Assembly: GCA_946480635.1 (NCBI GenBank)
Contig: CAMLKV010000006.1
Location: 1 to 17,385 of the forward strand
Origin: an uncultured Flavobacterium sp.
Lineage (GTDB): Bacteria > Bacteroidota > Bacteroidia > Flavobacteriales > Flavobacteriaceae
DNA: 17,385 nt
Reading direction: 5' to 3'
Part shown: in pieces, positions 1 through 8,099 of the stretch
How the letters are laid out: every line of letters starts with the position of its first letter
Position numbering within the stretch: the first letter of the stretch is position 1
The notes under the pieces: model-generated
Database searches by the model: none
Told to the model about the DNA's origin: nothing
What the model saw: only the letters and a program-made list of their open reading frames with translations
Made by a program: the position numbers and the translations under genes

Positions 1-580
1 CTATTAAAGCAATACTATCTGATTTTGTATGATAGTTGGAAAATGTTTTTGGTTTGTTCTGAATTAAATTTTCCAATTCCGAAGATCTGTAATAACAGAT
101 TCTTTTTAAAAATGGTGATTTTACCAATTCGATTTCTTCAGATAAAGCATTGTCACATAAAACATGTGTGATTTCGGCACAATCAATTATGGTAGTCAAT
201 TCTTTAGAACGGAGTAACGGCATGGTAGCAACAACAATTCCTCCCGCTTTCAGGACAGCAAACCAGCAGGCAACCATCATTGGGTTATTAGCCGAACGGA
301 TTAACACACGGTTACCTGATTTCAGTCCTAAATTTTCTACTAAAACGTGTGCAATTTGATTGGCTTTTTCATACAAATCATTATAGGTCCATCGTTCTTC
401 GAAAGTTTGAATACATACCGCATCTCCGTGACCATTTTTGATATGATAGTCCAACAAGCGTTCAACACAATTAAGCATTTCTGGTCGGTTGAATTGTGGC
501 AAATCTAAAAAAGTATAATCTGGTTGTAATTCCAGATTTGGCAAACTATTGTGAGCGAAATTATCTTCGTAATGTTTCAT
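1..580 (-). CDS. Aryl-CoA ligase (2-aminobenzoate-CoA ligase type), N-terminal part
   Basis: This is the first 193 codons of an AMP-forming acyl/aryl-CoA ligase; the gene leaves the window at its left edge. Translation from the ATG at 580-578 gives a protein beginning MKHYEDNFAHNSLP. It shows the usual N-terminal features of the family: a WTYNDLYEKANQIA stretch, then GLKSGNRVLIRSANNP and a GGIVVATMPLLR segment. The P-loop and A8-A10 motifs would lie outside the window. The start is 1 base after the stop of the monooxygenase/reductase fusion, so the two are almost certainly cotranscribed. By analogy with the 2-aminobenzoyl-CoA pathway of Azoarcus, the inferred role is ATP-dependent activation of anthranilate to its CoA thioester. 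Benzoate or salicylate as substrate cannot be excluded from this fragment; the assignment rests mostly on the neighbour. Confidence 0.8.
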   Translation of the reverse strand, partial: MKHYEDNFAHNSLPNLELQPDYTFLDLPQFNRPEMLNCVERLLDYHIKNGHGDAVCIQTFEERWTYNDLYEKANQIAHVLVENLGLKSGNRVLIRSANNPMMVACWFAVLKAGGIVVATMPLLRSKELTTIIDCAEITHVLCDNALSEEIELVKSPFLKRICYYRSSELENLIQNKPKTFSNYHTKSDSIALI

Positions 581-581
581 A

Positions 582-2885
582 CTAATTCGTAATTATCTTG
601 TGGCTTTCAGGTTTTAACTCTTTTTTCATGCCTTCAACCATTTTTCTTTCTGAAACTTTTAACGGATATAAATGAGTCGTTCCTGCCATATATTGCTGTG
701 GAATATCTGCTGGTCTAAAATTTTCATATGCTTGGGCATTTCTGACGAAATACGGATCGAGTAATAATGGTCTTCCAAGTGAAACCAAATCGGCACGTCC
801 ATTTAATAAAATAGTATTGATTTGATCGATATCCTGTATGTATCCTGCAGTAATGGTTGGTATGTGAACCGTGTTACGTACCATATCGGAAAAAGGTGTT
901 TGCCACATTCTTCCAGTTTGTGGTTTCTGATGGGCAACCGTATTTCCGGTTGATACACTGATAATATCGGCTCCGGCTTTTTTGAAAGCTTCTGAAATTG
1001 TGAGTATATCAGCTTCAGTGATTCCGTTTTCAGTCCAATCAGATGCTGAAATTCTTACTGACATTGGTTTGTTTTGTGGGAATACATTGCGCATTTCAGT
1101 AAAGACCCTTATTGGAAATTTTAATCGGTTTTCTATAGTGCCTCCAAATTCATCTGTTCTATTGTTGGTTAATGGCGATAGGAAAGAAGCTAGTAAAAAT
1201 CCGTGATGTGCCTGTAATTCAATCATATCAAATCCGGCTTCATCAGCATTTTTGGTTGTCTGAACGAATTCAGAAACGATCTGATTCATATCGTCCAAAG
1301 TCATTTCTTTTGGAATAGCAAGTTTTTCATTAAAAGGAATAGGTGAGGCCGAGATCAATTCCCACGATTTCTCAATAGGTTCAGTAGTACCTTCCCAAGG
1401 TTTTTTGATTCCGCCTTTTCTTCCAGAATGTCCTAATTGAATCCCAATTTTTGTTTGGGTGTTTTGATGTATAAAATCAATAATTCGTTTCCAGCTAACT
1501 ATTTGTTCTTGTGAATATAATCCTGTGCAACCTGGAGTGATTCTTCCGTTTTTAGAAATAGCTGTCATTTCAGCAATAATTAAACCTACGCCGCCTATTG
1601 CACGGGTTGTATAATGTTGGAAATGCCAATCATTTGGTTCACCATTTTCTGCTGAATATTGTCCTATCGGAGACATCACGATTCGGTTTTGTAGTGTCAA
1701 ATCCCTTAACTTGAAAGGTGTAAAAGCAGCCGGAGTTTTAAGTTCGATTCCTATTTTAGCATTGAATTCTGCCAACACTTTTTCGGGATATGAAGCATCA
1801 CGGATGGCCAGATTTTCGAATGTAACTTTTTTCGAACGTGTCATTACGCCGAAAGCAAATTGCTGGAAATCATGCTGAACATGGCGGTCCATATGTTCAA
1901 ACCAGTCCAAAGAGACATTGGCCGCGTGCTGGATCATTTCAACACGGTTTCTTCTTGTTTTTTCATATTGCTCAAAAGCAGCAATTGGATTATTTTGGTT
2001 AGCTACTACAGCATCAGAAAGTGATATGGCACATTCCATGGCTAATTTGGTACCTGAACCAATTGAAAAATGAGCCGTTGCTTTGGCGTCACCCAATAAA
2101 ACGATATTGTCTTTATACCATTTTTCGTTGGTTACATGCGGAAACTGACGCCAATGTGATTTGTTGGTAATCAATGTATGACCTTCTAATTCTTCTTTAA
2201 ATATTTCGGCTAATTTTTGAACAGTTGCTGCTTCATTTTCAACTTCAAAACCTGCTTTTTGCCAGGTTTCGTCTGAACATTCAAAAATCCAGGTACTCAT
2301 TCCGGCTTCATATTGATAGGTGTGGGCAACAAAAGTTCCGAATTCGGTCGTTCTGAAGAAATAGGTGAAGGCATCTAATGGTTTTGTTGAACCCAGCCAA
2401 ACAAAACGGTTTTTCTGTAATTTAACCGAAGTTCCAAAATCTGAAGTAAATTGTGTTCTGATTGCACTACCAATACCATCAGAAGCGACAATGATATCAC
2501 TGTTTTTGAATTGTGAAAGGTTATCGACATTTTGTTCGAAATGAAGATTCACACCTTCTTCGGTACATCTTTGCTGTAAAAGTTGCAGTAATGTTTTTCG
2601 GGAACAACCGCAAAATCCGTTTCCGGAAATACTTACTTTCTCACCGTCACGTGCTACCACGATATCGTCCCAATATGCAAACTTACTTCTGATTAATTCA
2701 TATGATTGTGTGTCACGAGTAAGGAATTCACCCAGTGTTTCATCGGAAAAAACGACACCAAAACCAAAACTGTCATCGGCTTTGTTGCGTTCATAAACAT
2801 CAATCTGGCAATCTGGAATGGCTTTTTTAGTTAGTATTGAAAAGTAGAGACCGCCGGGACCTCCTCCAATTACTGATATTTTCAT
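582..2885 (-). CDS. FAD monooxygenase / old-yellow-enzyme fusion (2-aminobenzoyl-CoA monooxygenase/reductase or salicylyl-CoA 5-hydroxylase type)
   Basis: This 767-residue protein carries two flavoenzymes in one chain. Residues 1 to about 385 form a class A FAD monooxygenase. It has the dinucleotide-binding GGGPGG at 7-12, and a GDAK..AHFSIGSGTKLAME stretch near residue 270 that contacts FAD. Residues from about 388 to the end form an NADH:flavin oxidoreductase of the old yellow enzyme family, with PIGQYSA, QLGHSGRKG, QAHHGFLLASFLSPL, NRTDEFGGTIENR and SLGRPLLLDP. This architecture and size match 2-aminobenzoyl-CoA monooxygenase/reductase, which hydroxylates and then reduces the ring of anthraniloyl-CoA; databases often call relatives bifunctional salicylyl-CoA 5-hydroxylase/oxidoreductase. 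The adjoining CoA ligase supports a CoA-thioester substrate. The start ATG overlaps the upstream flavin reductase stop by one base (TAATG), suggesting translational coupling. The family is certain; the exact substrate is inferred. Confidence 0.9.
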   Translation of the reverse strand: MKISVIGGGPGGLYFSILTKKAIPDCQIDVYERNKADDSFGFGVVFSDETLGEFLTRDTQSYELIRSKFAYWDDIVVARDGEKVSISGNGFCGCSRKTLLQLLQQRCTEEGVNLHFEQNVDNLSQFKNSDIIVASDGIGSAIRTQFTSDFGTSVKLQKNRFVWLGSTKPLDAFTYFFRTTEFGTFVAHTYQYEAGMSTWIFECSDETWQKAGFEVENEAATVQKLAEIFKEELEGHTLITNKSHWRQFPHVTNEKWYKDNIVLLGDAKATAHFSIGSGTKLAMECAISLSDAVVANQNNPIAAFEQYEKTRRNRVEMIQHAANVSLDWFEHMDRHVQHDFQQFAFGVMTRSKKVTFENLAIRDASYPEKVLAEFNAKIGIELKTPAAFTPFKLRDLTLQNRIVMSPIGQYSAENGEPNDWHFQHYTTRAIGGVGLIIAEMTAISKNGRITPGCTGLYSQEQIVSWKRIIDFIHQNTQTKIGIQLGHSGRKGGIKKPWEGTTEPIEKSWELISASPIPFNEKLAIPKEMTLDDMNQIVSEFVQTTKNADEAGFDMIELQAHHGFLLASFLSPLTNNRTDEFGGTIENRLKFPIRVFTEMRNVFPQNKPMSVRISASDWTENGITEADILTISEAFKKAGADIISVSTGNTVAHQKPQTGRMWQTPFSDMVRNTVHIPTITAGYIQDIDQINTILLNGRADLVSLGRPLLLDPYFVRNAQAYENFRPADIPQQYMAGTTHLYPLKVSERKMVEGMKKELKPESHKIITN

Positions 2886-3493
2886 TATGTTGGTCTTTTT
2901 ATTGAGAATATTTCTCCTAATTTTGAATAATTTGCTCCGGCTAAACGGGCAACAGGTTTATAGTTTTCCAGATTAATCCGTGCATTTTCCATAAGAATTG
3001 AATCATCAATATGCATGGTTAAAATTTTACCAATAATGATTGCTGCACCACCATTTTTATGATCTTCAAGGAAATAATGGTGTACCATTTCGCACTCAAA
3101 ATGAACCAGACTTTCTTTTACCCTTTTAGGTTTTATATGGATTGAGTCAATTGGAGTGAGTCCAGCAAGTGTGAACTCATCAACATCTGGGAAAACTGGT
3201 TGTGAAGTTGTATTCATTTTTTCAACAACTTCTTCGGTAACCAGATTTACCACAAATTGCTTATTTGCCAAAACATTGTTTAAAGTGTCTTTGTTTTTAT
3301 TACCAGTTCTAACAGTAGAAAACATTACATGAGGTGGATCTTCACCAACAGCATTAAAAAAAGAAAAAGGAGCTAGATTATTAATCCCGTTTTCATCGAC
3401 TGTTGAAATCCATCCTATGGGACGGGGTATTACAGTTCCGGTTAATAGTTTATACAAAATGTTTGAGTCAGTATTTTTAGTATCGAATTGCAT
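2885..3493 (-). CDS. Flavin reductase-like, FMN-binding split-barrel protein
   Basis: This 202-residue protein belongs to the flavin reductase (DIM6/NtaB-like) split-barrel family. Family signatures are PRPIGWIST near residue 24, NLAPFSFFNAVG near 40 and VNLVTEE in the middle; the PVARLAGANYSKL block near the C-terminus is also typical. Members bind FMN and often supply reduced flavin to a partner oxygenase, although many in this subgroup have no assigned reaction. It heads the minus-strand operon, and its stop overlaps the start of the monooxygenase/reductase by one base, so a shared pathway is likely. Its partner is not obvious, because the fusion enzyme downstream should reduce its own flavins. 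It may instead serve an oxygenase encoded elsewhere or act directly on a pathway intermediate. The start ATG at 3493-3491 follows a 106-base divergent gap. Confidence 0.85.
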   Translation of the reverse strand: MQFDTKNTDSNILYKLLTGTVIPRPIGWISTVDENGINNLAPFSFFNAVGEDPPHVMFSTVRTGNKNKDTLNNVLANKQFVVNLVTEEVVEKMNTTSQPVFPDVDEFTLAGLTPIDSIHIKPKRVKESLVHFECEMVHHYFLEDHKNGGAAIIIGKILTMHIDDSILMENARINLENYKPVARLAGANYSKLGEIFSIKRPT

Positions 3494-3599
3494 TAATTTG
3501 ATTAGTTGGTTTTTACAAATTAACTAAAAAAATATCCAATTTGAAATAGATATATGTTCAACTTCTTTTTAAATTTACCGAATATCAAAAACATTTACC
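3494..3599. promoter_or_regulatory. Divergent intergenic region between the aminobenzoyl-CoA operon and acs
   Basis: This 106-base AT-rich gap must hold the promoters of two divergent units. On the minus strand TTAATTTG (plus-strand CAAATTAA, about 3516-3525) matches the Bacteroidota -7 consensus TAnnTTTG at seven of eight places. On the plus strand TAAATTTA at 3570-3577 also matches at seven of eight. Neither has a TTG at the usual 17-23 base spacing, so both calls are weak. No clear operator palindrome or ribosome binding site is visible. Confidence 0.4.
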
Positions 3600-5507
3600 A
3601 TGAGTTATTACAGAATTGAAAATTTGGAACATTATTTTAAGATGTACAAGAAGTCGGTACGAGAACCACGAAAATTTTGGGACAAAGTTGCTGATGAAAA
3701 TTTCACATGGTATCAAAAATGGGAAAGGGTTTTTGATGTAGACATGCAAGAAGCACAATTTAAATGGTTTGTTGATGCTAAAGTAAATATTACAAAAAAT
3801 TGTATAGACAGACATTTGGCTCGTAAAGGAGAAAAAACGGCTATCATTTTTGAACCGAATAATCCAAACGAAGAAGCAATACATATTTCTTACAATGAAT
3901 TGTATAAGAGAGTTTCTAAAATGGCAAATGTATTGCGTGACCAAGGGATTAAAAAAGGTGACAGAGTTTGTATTTACTTACCAATGATTCCTGAATTGGC
4001 AGTTGCAGTTTTAGCTTGTGCAAGAGTAGGTGCAATACATTCTGTTATTTTTGCAGGATTTTCTTCATCTGCTGTATCAGCAAGAATTAATGATTGTCAA
4101 TGTAAAATGGTGATAACATCAGATGGCGGTTATAGAGGAAATAAGACTATTGCTTTAAAAAGCATTGTTGATGAGGCATTAGAAAAGTGTCCAACAGTTG
4201 AAAAAGTTTTGGTTGTAAAAAGAACTAATGAAGCTGTAAATATGAAGGAAGGTCGCGACATTTGGTTACAACCCTTACTGGAACAAGCCATTGATAATAA
4301 TGTTGCTGAAATTATGGATGCTGAAGATCCATTATTTATTTTATATACTTCAGGATCAACTGGAAAACCAAAAGGAATGTTACATACCACAGCGGGATAT
4401 ATGGTGTATACAGGTTATACTTTTAAAAATGTTTTCAATTATGAAGACAACGATGTTTTTTGGTGTACAGCTGATATAGGTTGGATTACAGGACACTCTT
4501 ATATATTATACGGGCCTTTGTTAAATGGTGCAACAACGGTTATTTTCGAAGGAATTCCTTCATATCCAGATTTCAGCCGTTTTTGGGAAGTAATAGAAAA
4601 ACATAAAGTAACTCAGTTTTATACGGCACCTACAGCAATCCGTTCGTTAGCTAAAGAAAGTATAGATTATGTTCAAAAGTTTCCTATGAAATCATTAAAG
4701 GTAATTGGGTCTGTTGGCGAACCAATCAATGATGAAGCATGGCATTGGTACAATGACCACGTAGGAGGGAAGCGTTGTCCATTAGTTGATACTTGGTGGC
4801 AAACAGAAACAGGAGGAATTATGTTATCACCAATTCCTTTTGTTACACCAACAAAACCAACTTATGCTACGTTGCCTTTACCCGGGATTCAACCGGTTTT
4901 AATGGATGAATTACGTAATGAAATTGAAGGTAATCAGGTAGTAGGAAGTCTATGTATTAAATTTCCTTGGCCTAGTATTGCTCGTACAATTTGGGGAGAT
5001 CATCAACGTTATAAAGAAACTTATTTTACAGCTTTCCCTGGAAAGTATTTCACTGGAGATGGAGCATTGCGTGATGAAGTTGGTTACTACAGAATAACTG
5101 GTAGAGTAGATGATGTAATCATAGTTTCTGGACATAATTTAGGGACTGCTCCTATTGAAGATTCAATTAATGAGCATCCCGCCATTGCAGAAAGTGCTAT
5201 TGTAGGTTTTCCACATGATATTAAAGGAAATGCGCTTTATGGTTTCATTATTTTGAAAGAAACAGGAGAAACAAGAGATAGGGATAATTTATCTAAAGAA
5301 ATTAATCAGATTATTACAGATCAAATTGGACCAATCGCTAAATTGGATAAAATTCAGTTTGTGAGTGGTTTACCTAAGACTCGTTCAGGGAAAATTATGC
5401 GTCGCATTTTACGTAAAATTGCTGAAGGTGATTTTTCTAACTTTGGAGACACTTCAACACTTCTAAACCCTGAAGTAATTGATGAAATTAAAGATAATAG
5501 AGTATAA
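3600..5507 (+). CDS. acs: Acetyl-CoA synthetase (AMP-forming)
   Basis: This 635-residue enzyme makes acetyl-CoA from acetate, ATP and CoA through an acetyl-adenylate. The N-terminal part has the Acs-type entry sequence with FWDKVADENFTWYQKW. The P-loop YTSGSTGKPKG lies at residues 249-259, and DTWWQTETGG follows in the middle. The A8 hinge region TGRVDDVI is present, and the C-terminal KTRSGKIMRR motif places the adenylation lysine at residue 598. In other bacteria that lysine is the target of inhibitory acetylation. The length fits the family (about 630-660). The ATG at 3600 gives the expected N-terminus. The gene ends at a strong hairpin terminator and faces the DUF294/exonuclease pair, an association also known around acs loci of other bacteria. 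No acetate transporter is encoded in the window. Confidence 0.97.
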   Translation: MSYYRIENLEHYFKMYKKSVREPRKFWDKVADENFTWYQKWERVFDVDMQEAQFKWFVDAKVNITKNCIDRHLARKGEKTAIIFEPNNPNEEAIHISYNELYKRVSKMANVLRDQGIKKGDRVCIYLPMIPELAVAVLACARVGAIHSVIFAGFSSSAVSARINDCQCKMVITSDGGYRGNKTIALKSIVDEALEKCPTVEKVLVVKRTNEAVNMKEGRDIWLQPLLEQAIDNNVAEIMDAEDPLFILYTSGSTGKPKGMLHTTAGYMVYTGYTFKNVFNYEDNDVFWCTADIGWITGHSYILYGPLLNGATTVIFEGIPSYPDFSRFWEVIEKHKVTQFYTAPTAIRSLAKESIDYVQKFPMKSLKVIGSVGEPINDEAWHWYNDHVGGKRCPLVDTWWQTETGGIMLSPIPFVTPTKPTYATLPLPGIQPVLMDELRNEIEGNQVVGSLCIKFPWPSIARTIWGDHQRYKETYFTAFPGKYFTGDGALRDEVGYYRITGRVDDVIIVSGHNLGTAPIEDSINEHPAIAESAIVGFPHDIKGNALYGFIILKETGETRDRDNLSKEINQIITDQIGPIAKLDKIQFVSGLPKTRSGKIMRRILRKIAEGDFSNFGDTSTLLNPEVIDEIKDNRV

Positions 5508-5537
5508 AAAAAAGCCCTAAGAATTAGGGCTTTTTTT
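5506..5537. terminator. Bidirectional intrinsic terminator between acs and the exonuclease gene
   Basis: A perfect 8-bp stem, AGCCCTAA (5513-5520) with TTAGGGCT (5524-5531), closes a 3-base GAA loop. It is flanked by an A run on the left and a T run on the right, which extend the pairing. It can therefore terminate acs on the plus strand and the opposing transcript on the minus strand. It starts inside the acs stop codon and ends within the TAA stop of the minus-strand exonuclease gene (5536-5538). Confidence 0.92.
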
Positions 5538-6075
5538 ATTTTAATCGAAGTTGTGATTTTAATTTTAAAAACAATAACGCTATTGTGAAAGCATCATCAG
5601 CATTTGAACTTTTATCTGCTTGAATTATTTTATAATGAGAAACTATTTCACTTAACGACATTGGTTTATCCTCATGAATATCAAAAAGTTTTTTATGCAT
5701 AATTTCTACGTCTAATGCTTCATTTTTTAACCTTCCGCAATCCATTTTACTCAATGCTTCATTAATCATTTCTACATCCAAGTAAATACGATGACCTACC
5801 AATGTTGCATTTCCAATATATTCAATAAATTTCTGAATTGCTTCTGCTTCGGTTTCAAAATCATTCATTGAAAACTCGAAGTTATCACTAATAAGAATAT
5901 TTTTATCAACAATTCCTATAGCAGCAAACGATAATATTACATTCTTTTTAGGGTTAATTCCAGATGTTTCCACCGTTAGAGCCACATATCTATTTGATTT
6001 TTCATCAAACTTTGAAATGTATTCTTTCCAAAAATCAGGATATTCTTTTCCTATTTTTTTAAACCAATCAATCAT
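5536..6075 (-). CDS. DnaQ-like 3'-5' exonuclease homologue with substituted catalytic residues
   Basis: This 179-residue protein has the DEDDh exonuclease fold of DNA polymerase III epsilon (DnaQ). An N-terminal helix-rich leader (DWFKKIGKEYPDFWKEYI) precedes the fold, as in relatives encoded beside DUF294 genes. Motif I reads LTVETSG where active members have (V/L)DxETTG, so the first metal-binding Asp is Thr34 while Glu36 remains. Motif II keeps Asp100 in VGHRIYLD. Motif III keeps Asp161 in NADDA, but the general-base His is replaced, with Ser156 at the aligned position. The codons read ACG and AGT without ambiguity. I infer weak or absent nuclease activity and perhaps a binding or regulatory role. 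It lies 1 base downstream of the DUF294 gene, so the two form one operon. The fold is confident; loss of activity is inference. Confidence 0.85.
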   Translation of the reverse strand: MIDWFKKIGKEYPDFWKEYISKFDEKSNRYVALTVETSGINPKKNVILSFAAIGIVDKNILISDNFEFSMNDFETEAEAIQKFIEYIGNATLVGHRIYLDVEMINEALSKMDCGRLKNEALDVEIMHKKLFDIHEDKPMSLSEIVSHYKIIQADKSSNADDAFTIALLFLKLKSQLRLK

Positions 6076-6076
6076 T

Positions 6077-7984
6077 CTATGAAAATTGTGTTAATTGAAA
6101 ACGATCCTTTATAATTTCTTCTAGGTTATCCATGGCGTGTAGCGCTTGTTTTAGCTTTTCTTTATCAGCTTTAGACAATTCGTCAATATCTATAAAACTA
6201 CCATCACTATCATTCTTTAGCCCTTCGATTGTTCTAATTCTAGATAATGTTAGGAAAGATTCTGCACATTCTAAATAAATTTCAGCATGAGCAGTATCAG
6301 TAATGGCAAGCTGTTTGAATCGTAAGTAAGTGTTATTAATTCCTTTTATTCCCATATTCATAACAAATAATCGAGCACCATCTATTAAAGGCATTAACGC
6401 TTTTGTTTTAATATTGAATTTTCCTTTGTGCTCACCTTCTTCTTCTAAATTAAATTTCTTGAAAAAGTTTAAAGGAGCAGGTTTCTTTAAAGCATCATTT
6501 CCTAGATAATCATAGAAAAGCACACTATTTTTAGCATTTTTGAATATGTTTTCAGTTATTTCTGCTTCAATTTTTGGATCACCAAAGGCTAATTCATAGT
6601 CAAAATAAATAGTAAAAATTTCGTTAGAAGTCTCTCCAGGAGTATTTATCCAACTATTATACTGCTTTATCCACTCTGAAAGAGATCTACATAGATTAGG
6701 ATTACTAGCCACATGTCCGTAAGCACTATGTTTGTAACCAGCTTGCTCTAACATTGCTGAAGATTTTTTTGCTAATTGTACAAAATAATCTTTAACATCT
6801 CTATATCTTTCAGGTTCAACATCTTGAAAAACTAAAATACTATTGTGATCTGTGTATAATAATTGTTCTTTTCTTCCTTCACTACCAGTGCTTAAAAATG
6901 AAAATGGGACAGGAGGGGAGCCTAATTCTAAAATTGCAATTTCAACAGTTCGTCTTACAATTGCCAAAATTACTTCTCCAGCAATCGCATTTATATGATT
7001 TAAAGGAATGTTTTTGGAAATTGATGTGTTAATAATTTCATCCAAACTTTGTCGAACTTCTTTTAATTCTGAACCAGATAAAGATTTTTTGATTTCTTTT
7101 AAAAGAACACCTGGATTATTTGCCTGTGCAGTAATTAAATCTTTTTGAGAAATTATACCTTTAACAGGAGTAGCATCTGTACCATCTTCTGTAACACATA
7201 AGTGATTTAAATTATGAGTTATCATAACTAGTTGAGCTTCAGCTAGTGATATATTTTCTGGAACAGTAAGTACCGGAAAACTCATTATCTTATCTATATA
7301 TGATTGAATCCCATTTTTCCCCGTTGCAACTTTCATTCTAAAATCGGCATCTGTCACGATTCCTTTAACCAAATCATTTTCAACAACTAAAGCACTTTCT
7401 AAAAGATTATCACTCATCAAAATTGCAACATCTTTGATTGAATCTTCACGATTAACTTTTAAAGGCTTTTTGTTATAAGAAAGTGTTTGAAAAAATGAAA
7501 CATCAGTTTGGTTCTCAGATGTATTTACGTAAGAAACTAATCTATTTGTATTTTCTTTATCAGTACGTGAATTTGTAGCAAAACTTTCTAATAAAAAGCT
7601 TAAAACATCTTGATTTTGAGAAACGAAAGGCTTGAAAGCGTCTATAGGAATAGCATAAATAATACTTTCTTCACGGGCTTTTGCCGTCATTTGGTAATTG
7701 TTTTTAGCAAAAAATGGACGCAATCCAAAAATATCACCAGGATAACATTTGTTTAATAAAGATTCTTCAGCATCTGAAATTACTGTAAGATGGACAACAC
7801 CTTGATTAACAACGTAAAAACAATCATGTAAAACATCATCAATTTTGAAAAGCGTTTTTTCTTTCTCTAAATTGATTACTCGAATTGAGTTTGCAATGGT
7901 TTTTAAATCATCAAAACTCAAATAATTAAATGGCTTAAATTCTTTTAAAAAAAGAGCTACGTGTTCAGCAATTGAATTCTTCAT
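6077..7984 (-). CDS. cNMP-binding / CBS pair / DUF294 nucleotidyltransferase-like protein
   Basis: This 635-residue multidomain protein has a cyclic-nucleotide-binding-like domain at about 17-130 (with YPGDIFGLRPFF), a CBS pair at about 165-285, and a DUF294 nucleotidyltransferase domain of the GlnD/GlnE superfamily from about 330. A C-terminal DUF294-associated helical domain follows at about 455-600. The transferase signature is GSEGRKEQLLYTDHNS: the Gly-Ser pair at 367-368 and Asp379 are kept, but the second metal-binding Asp is Asn381 (codon AAT). Such proteins are often encoded beside acs and a DnaQ-like exonuclease, as here, and are thought to sense nucleotides and regulate acetate metabolism; the target is unknown. 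I chose the ATG at 7984. An in-frame GTG at 8020 would add twelve residues unlike the family start. It lies 1 base upstream of the exonuclease gene. Confidence 0.88.
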   Translation of the reverse strand: MKNSIAEHVALFLKEFKPFNYLSFDDLKTIANSIRVINLEKEKTLFKIDDVLHDCFYVVNQGVVHLTVISDAEESLLNKCYPGDIFGLRPFFAKNNYQMTAKAREESIIYAIPIDAFKPFVSQNQDVLSFLLESFATNSRTDKENTNRLVSYVNTSENQTDVSFFQTLSYNKKPLKVNREDSIKDVAILMSDNLLESALVVENDLVKGIVTDADFRMKVATGKNGIQSYIDKIMSFPVLTVPENISLAEAQLVMITHNLNHLCVTEDGTDATPVKGIISQKDLITAQANNPGVLLKEIKKSLSGSELKEVRQSLDEIINTSISKNIPLNHINAIAGEVILAIVRRTVEIAILELGSPPVPFSFLSTGSEGRKEQLLYTDHNSILVFQDVEPERYRDVKDYFVQLAKKSSAMLEQAGYKHSAYGHVASNPNLCRSLSEWIKQYNSWINTPGETSNEIFTIYFDYELAFGDPKIEAEITENIFKNAKNSVLFYDYLGNDALKKPAPLNFFKKFNLEEEGEHKGKFNIKTKALMPLIDGARLFVMNMGIKGINNTYLRFKQLAITDTAHAEIYLECAESFLTLSRIRTIEGLKNDSDGSFIDIDELSKADKEKLKQALHAMDNLEEIIKDRFQLTQFS

Positions 7985-8082
7985 GGGAAGTACTTTATAC
8001 AGAAATGTAAAAATAATCACATTTTTTGTAAGAAAGAAGCGTTCTTTGAAAAATTCTATTTTACATAATATAAATTATAGTT

Positions 8083-8090
8083 CAAAAGTA
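8083..8090 (-). promoter_or_regulatory. Candidate -7 box for the DUF294-exonuclease operon
   Basis: Read on the minus strand the sequence is TACTTTTG, an exact match to the Bacteroidota -7 consensus TAnnTTTG. It lies in the 115-base gap after the helicase stop and would leave a leader of roughly 95 bases. No TTG is found at the ideal -33 distance, so this is a candidate only. Confidence 0.35.
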
Positions 8091-8099
8091 TATACTGAA

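Noticed and set aside
150..359. Plus-strand 69-codon frame inside the CoA ligase fragment
   Set aside because: The minus-strand translation gives clear adenylate-forming enzyme motifs through the same bases.
3585..3944. 119-codon open frame on the minus strand across the acs start
   Set aside because: It is antisense to the well-supported acs N-terminus, has a Phe/Ile-rich composition typical of reverse-strand shadows in AT-rich genes, and resembles no known family.
7985..8020. GTG start that would lengthen the DUF294 protein by twelve residues
   Set aside because: The added stretch is hydrophobic and precedes a normal family N-terminus beginning at the ATG at 7984.
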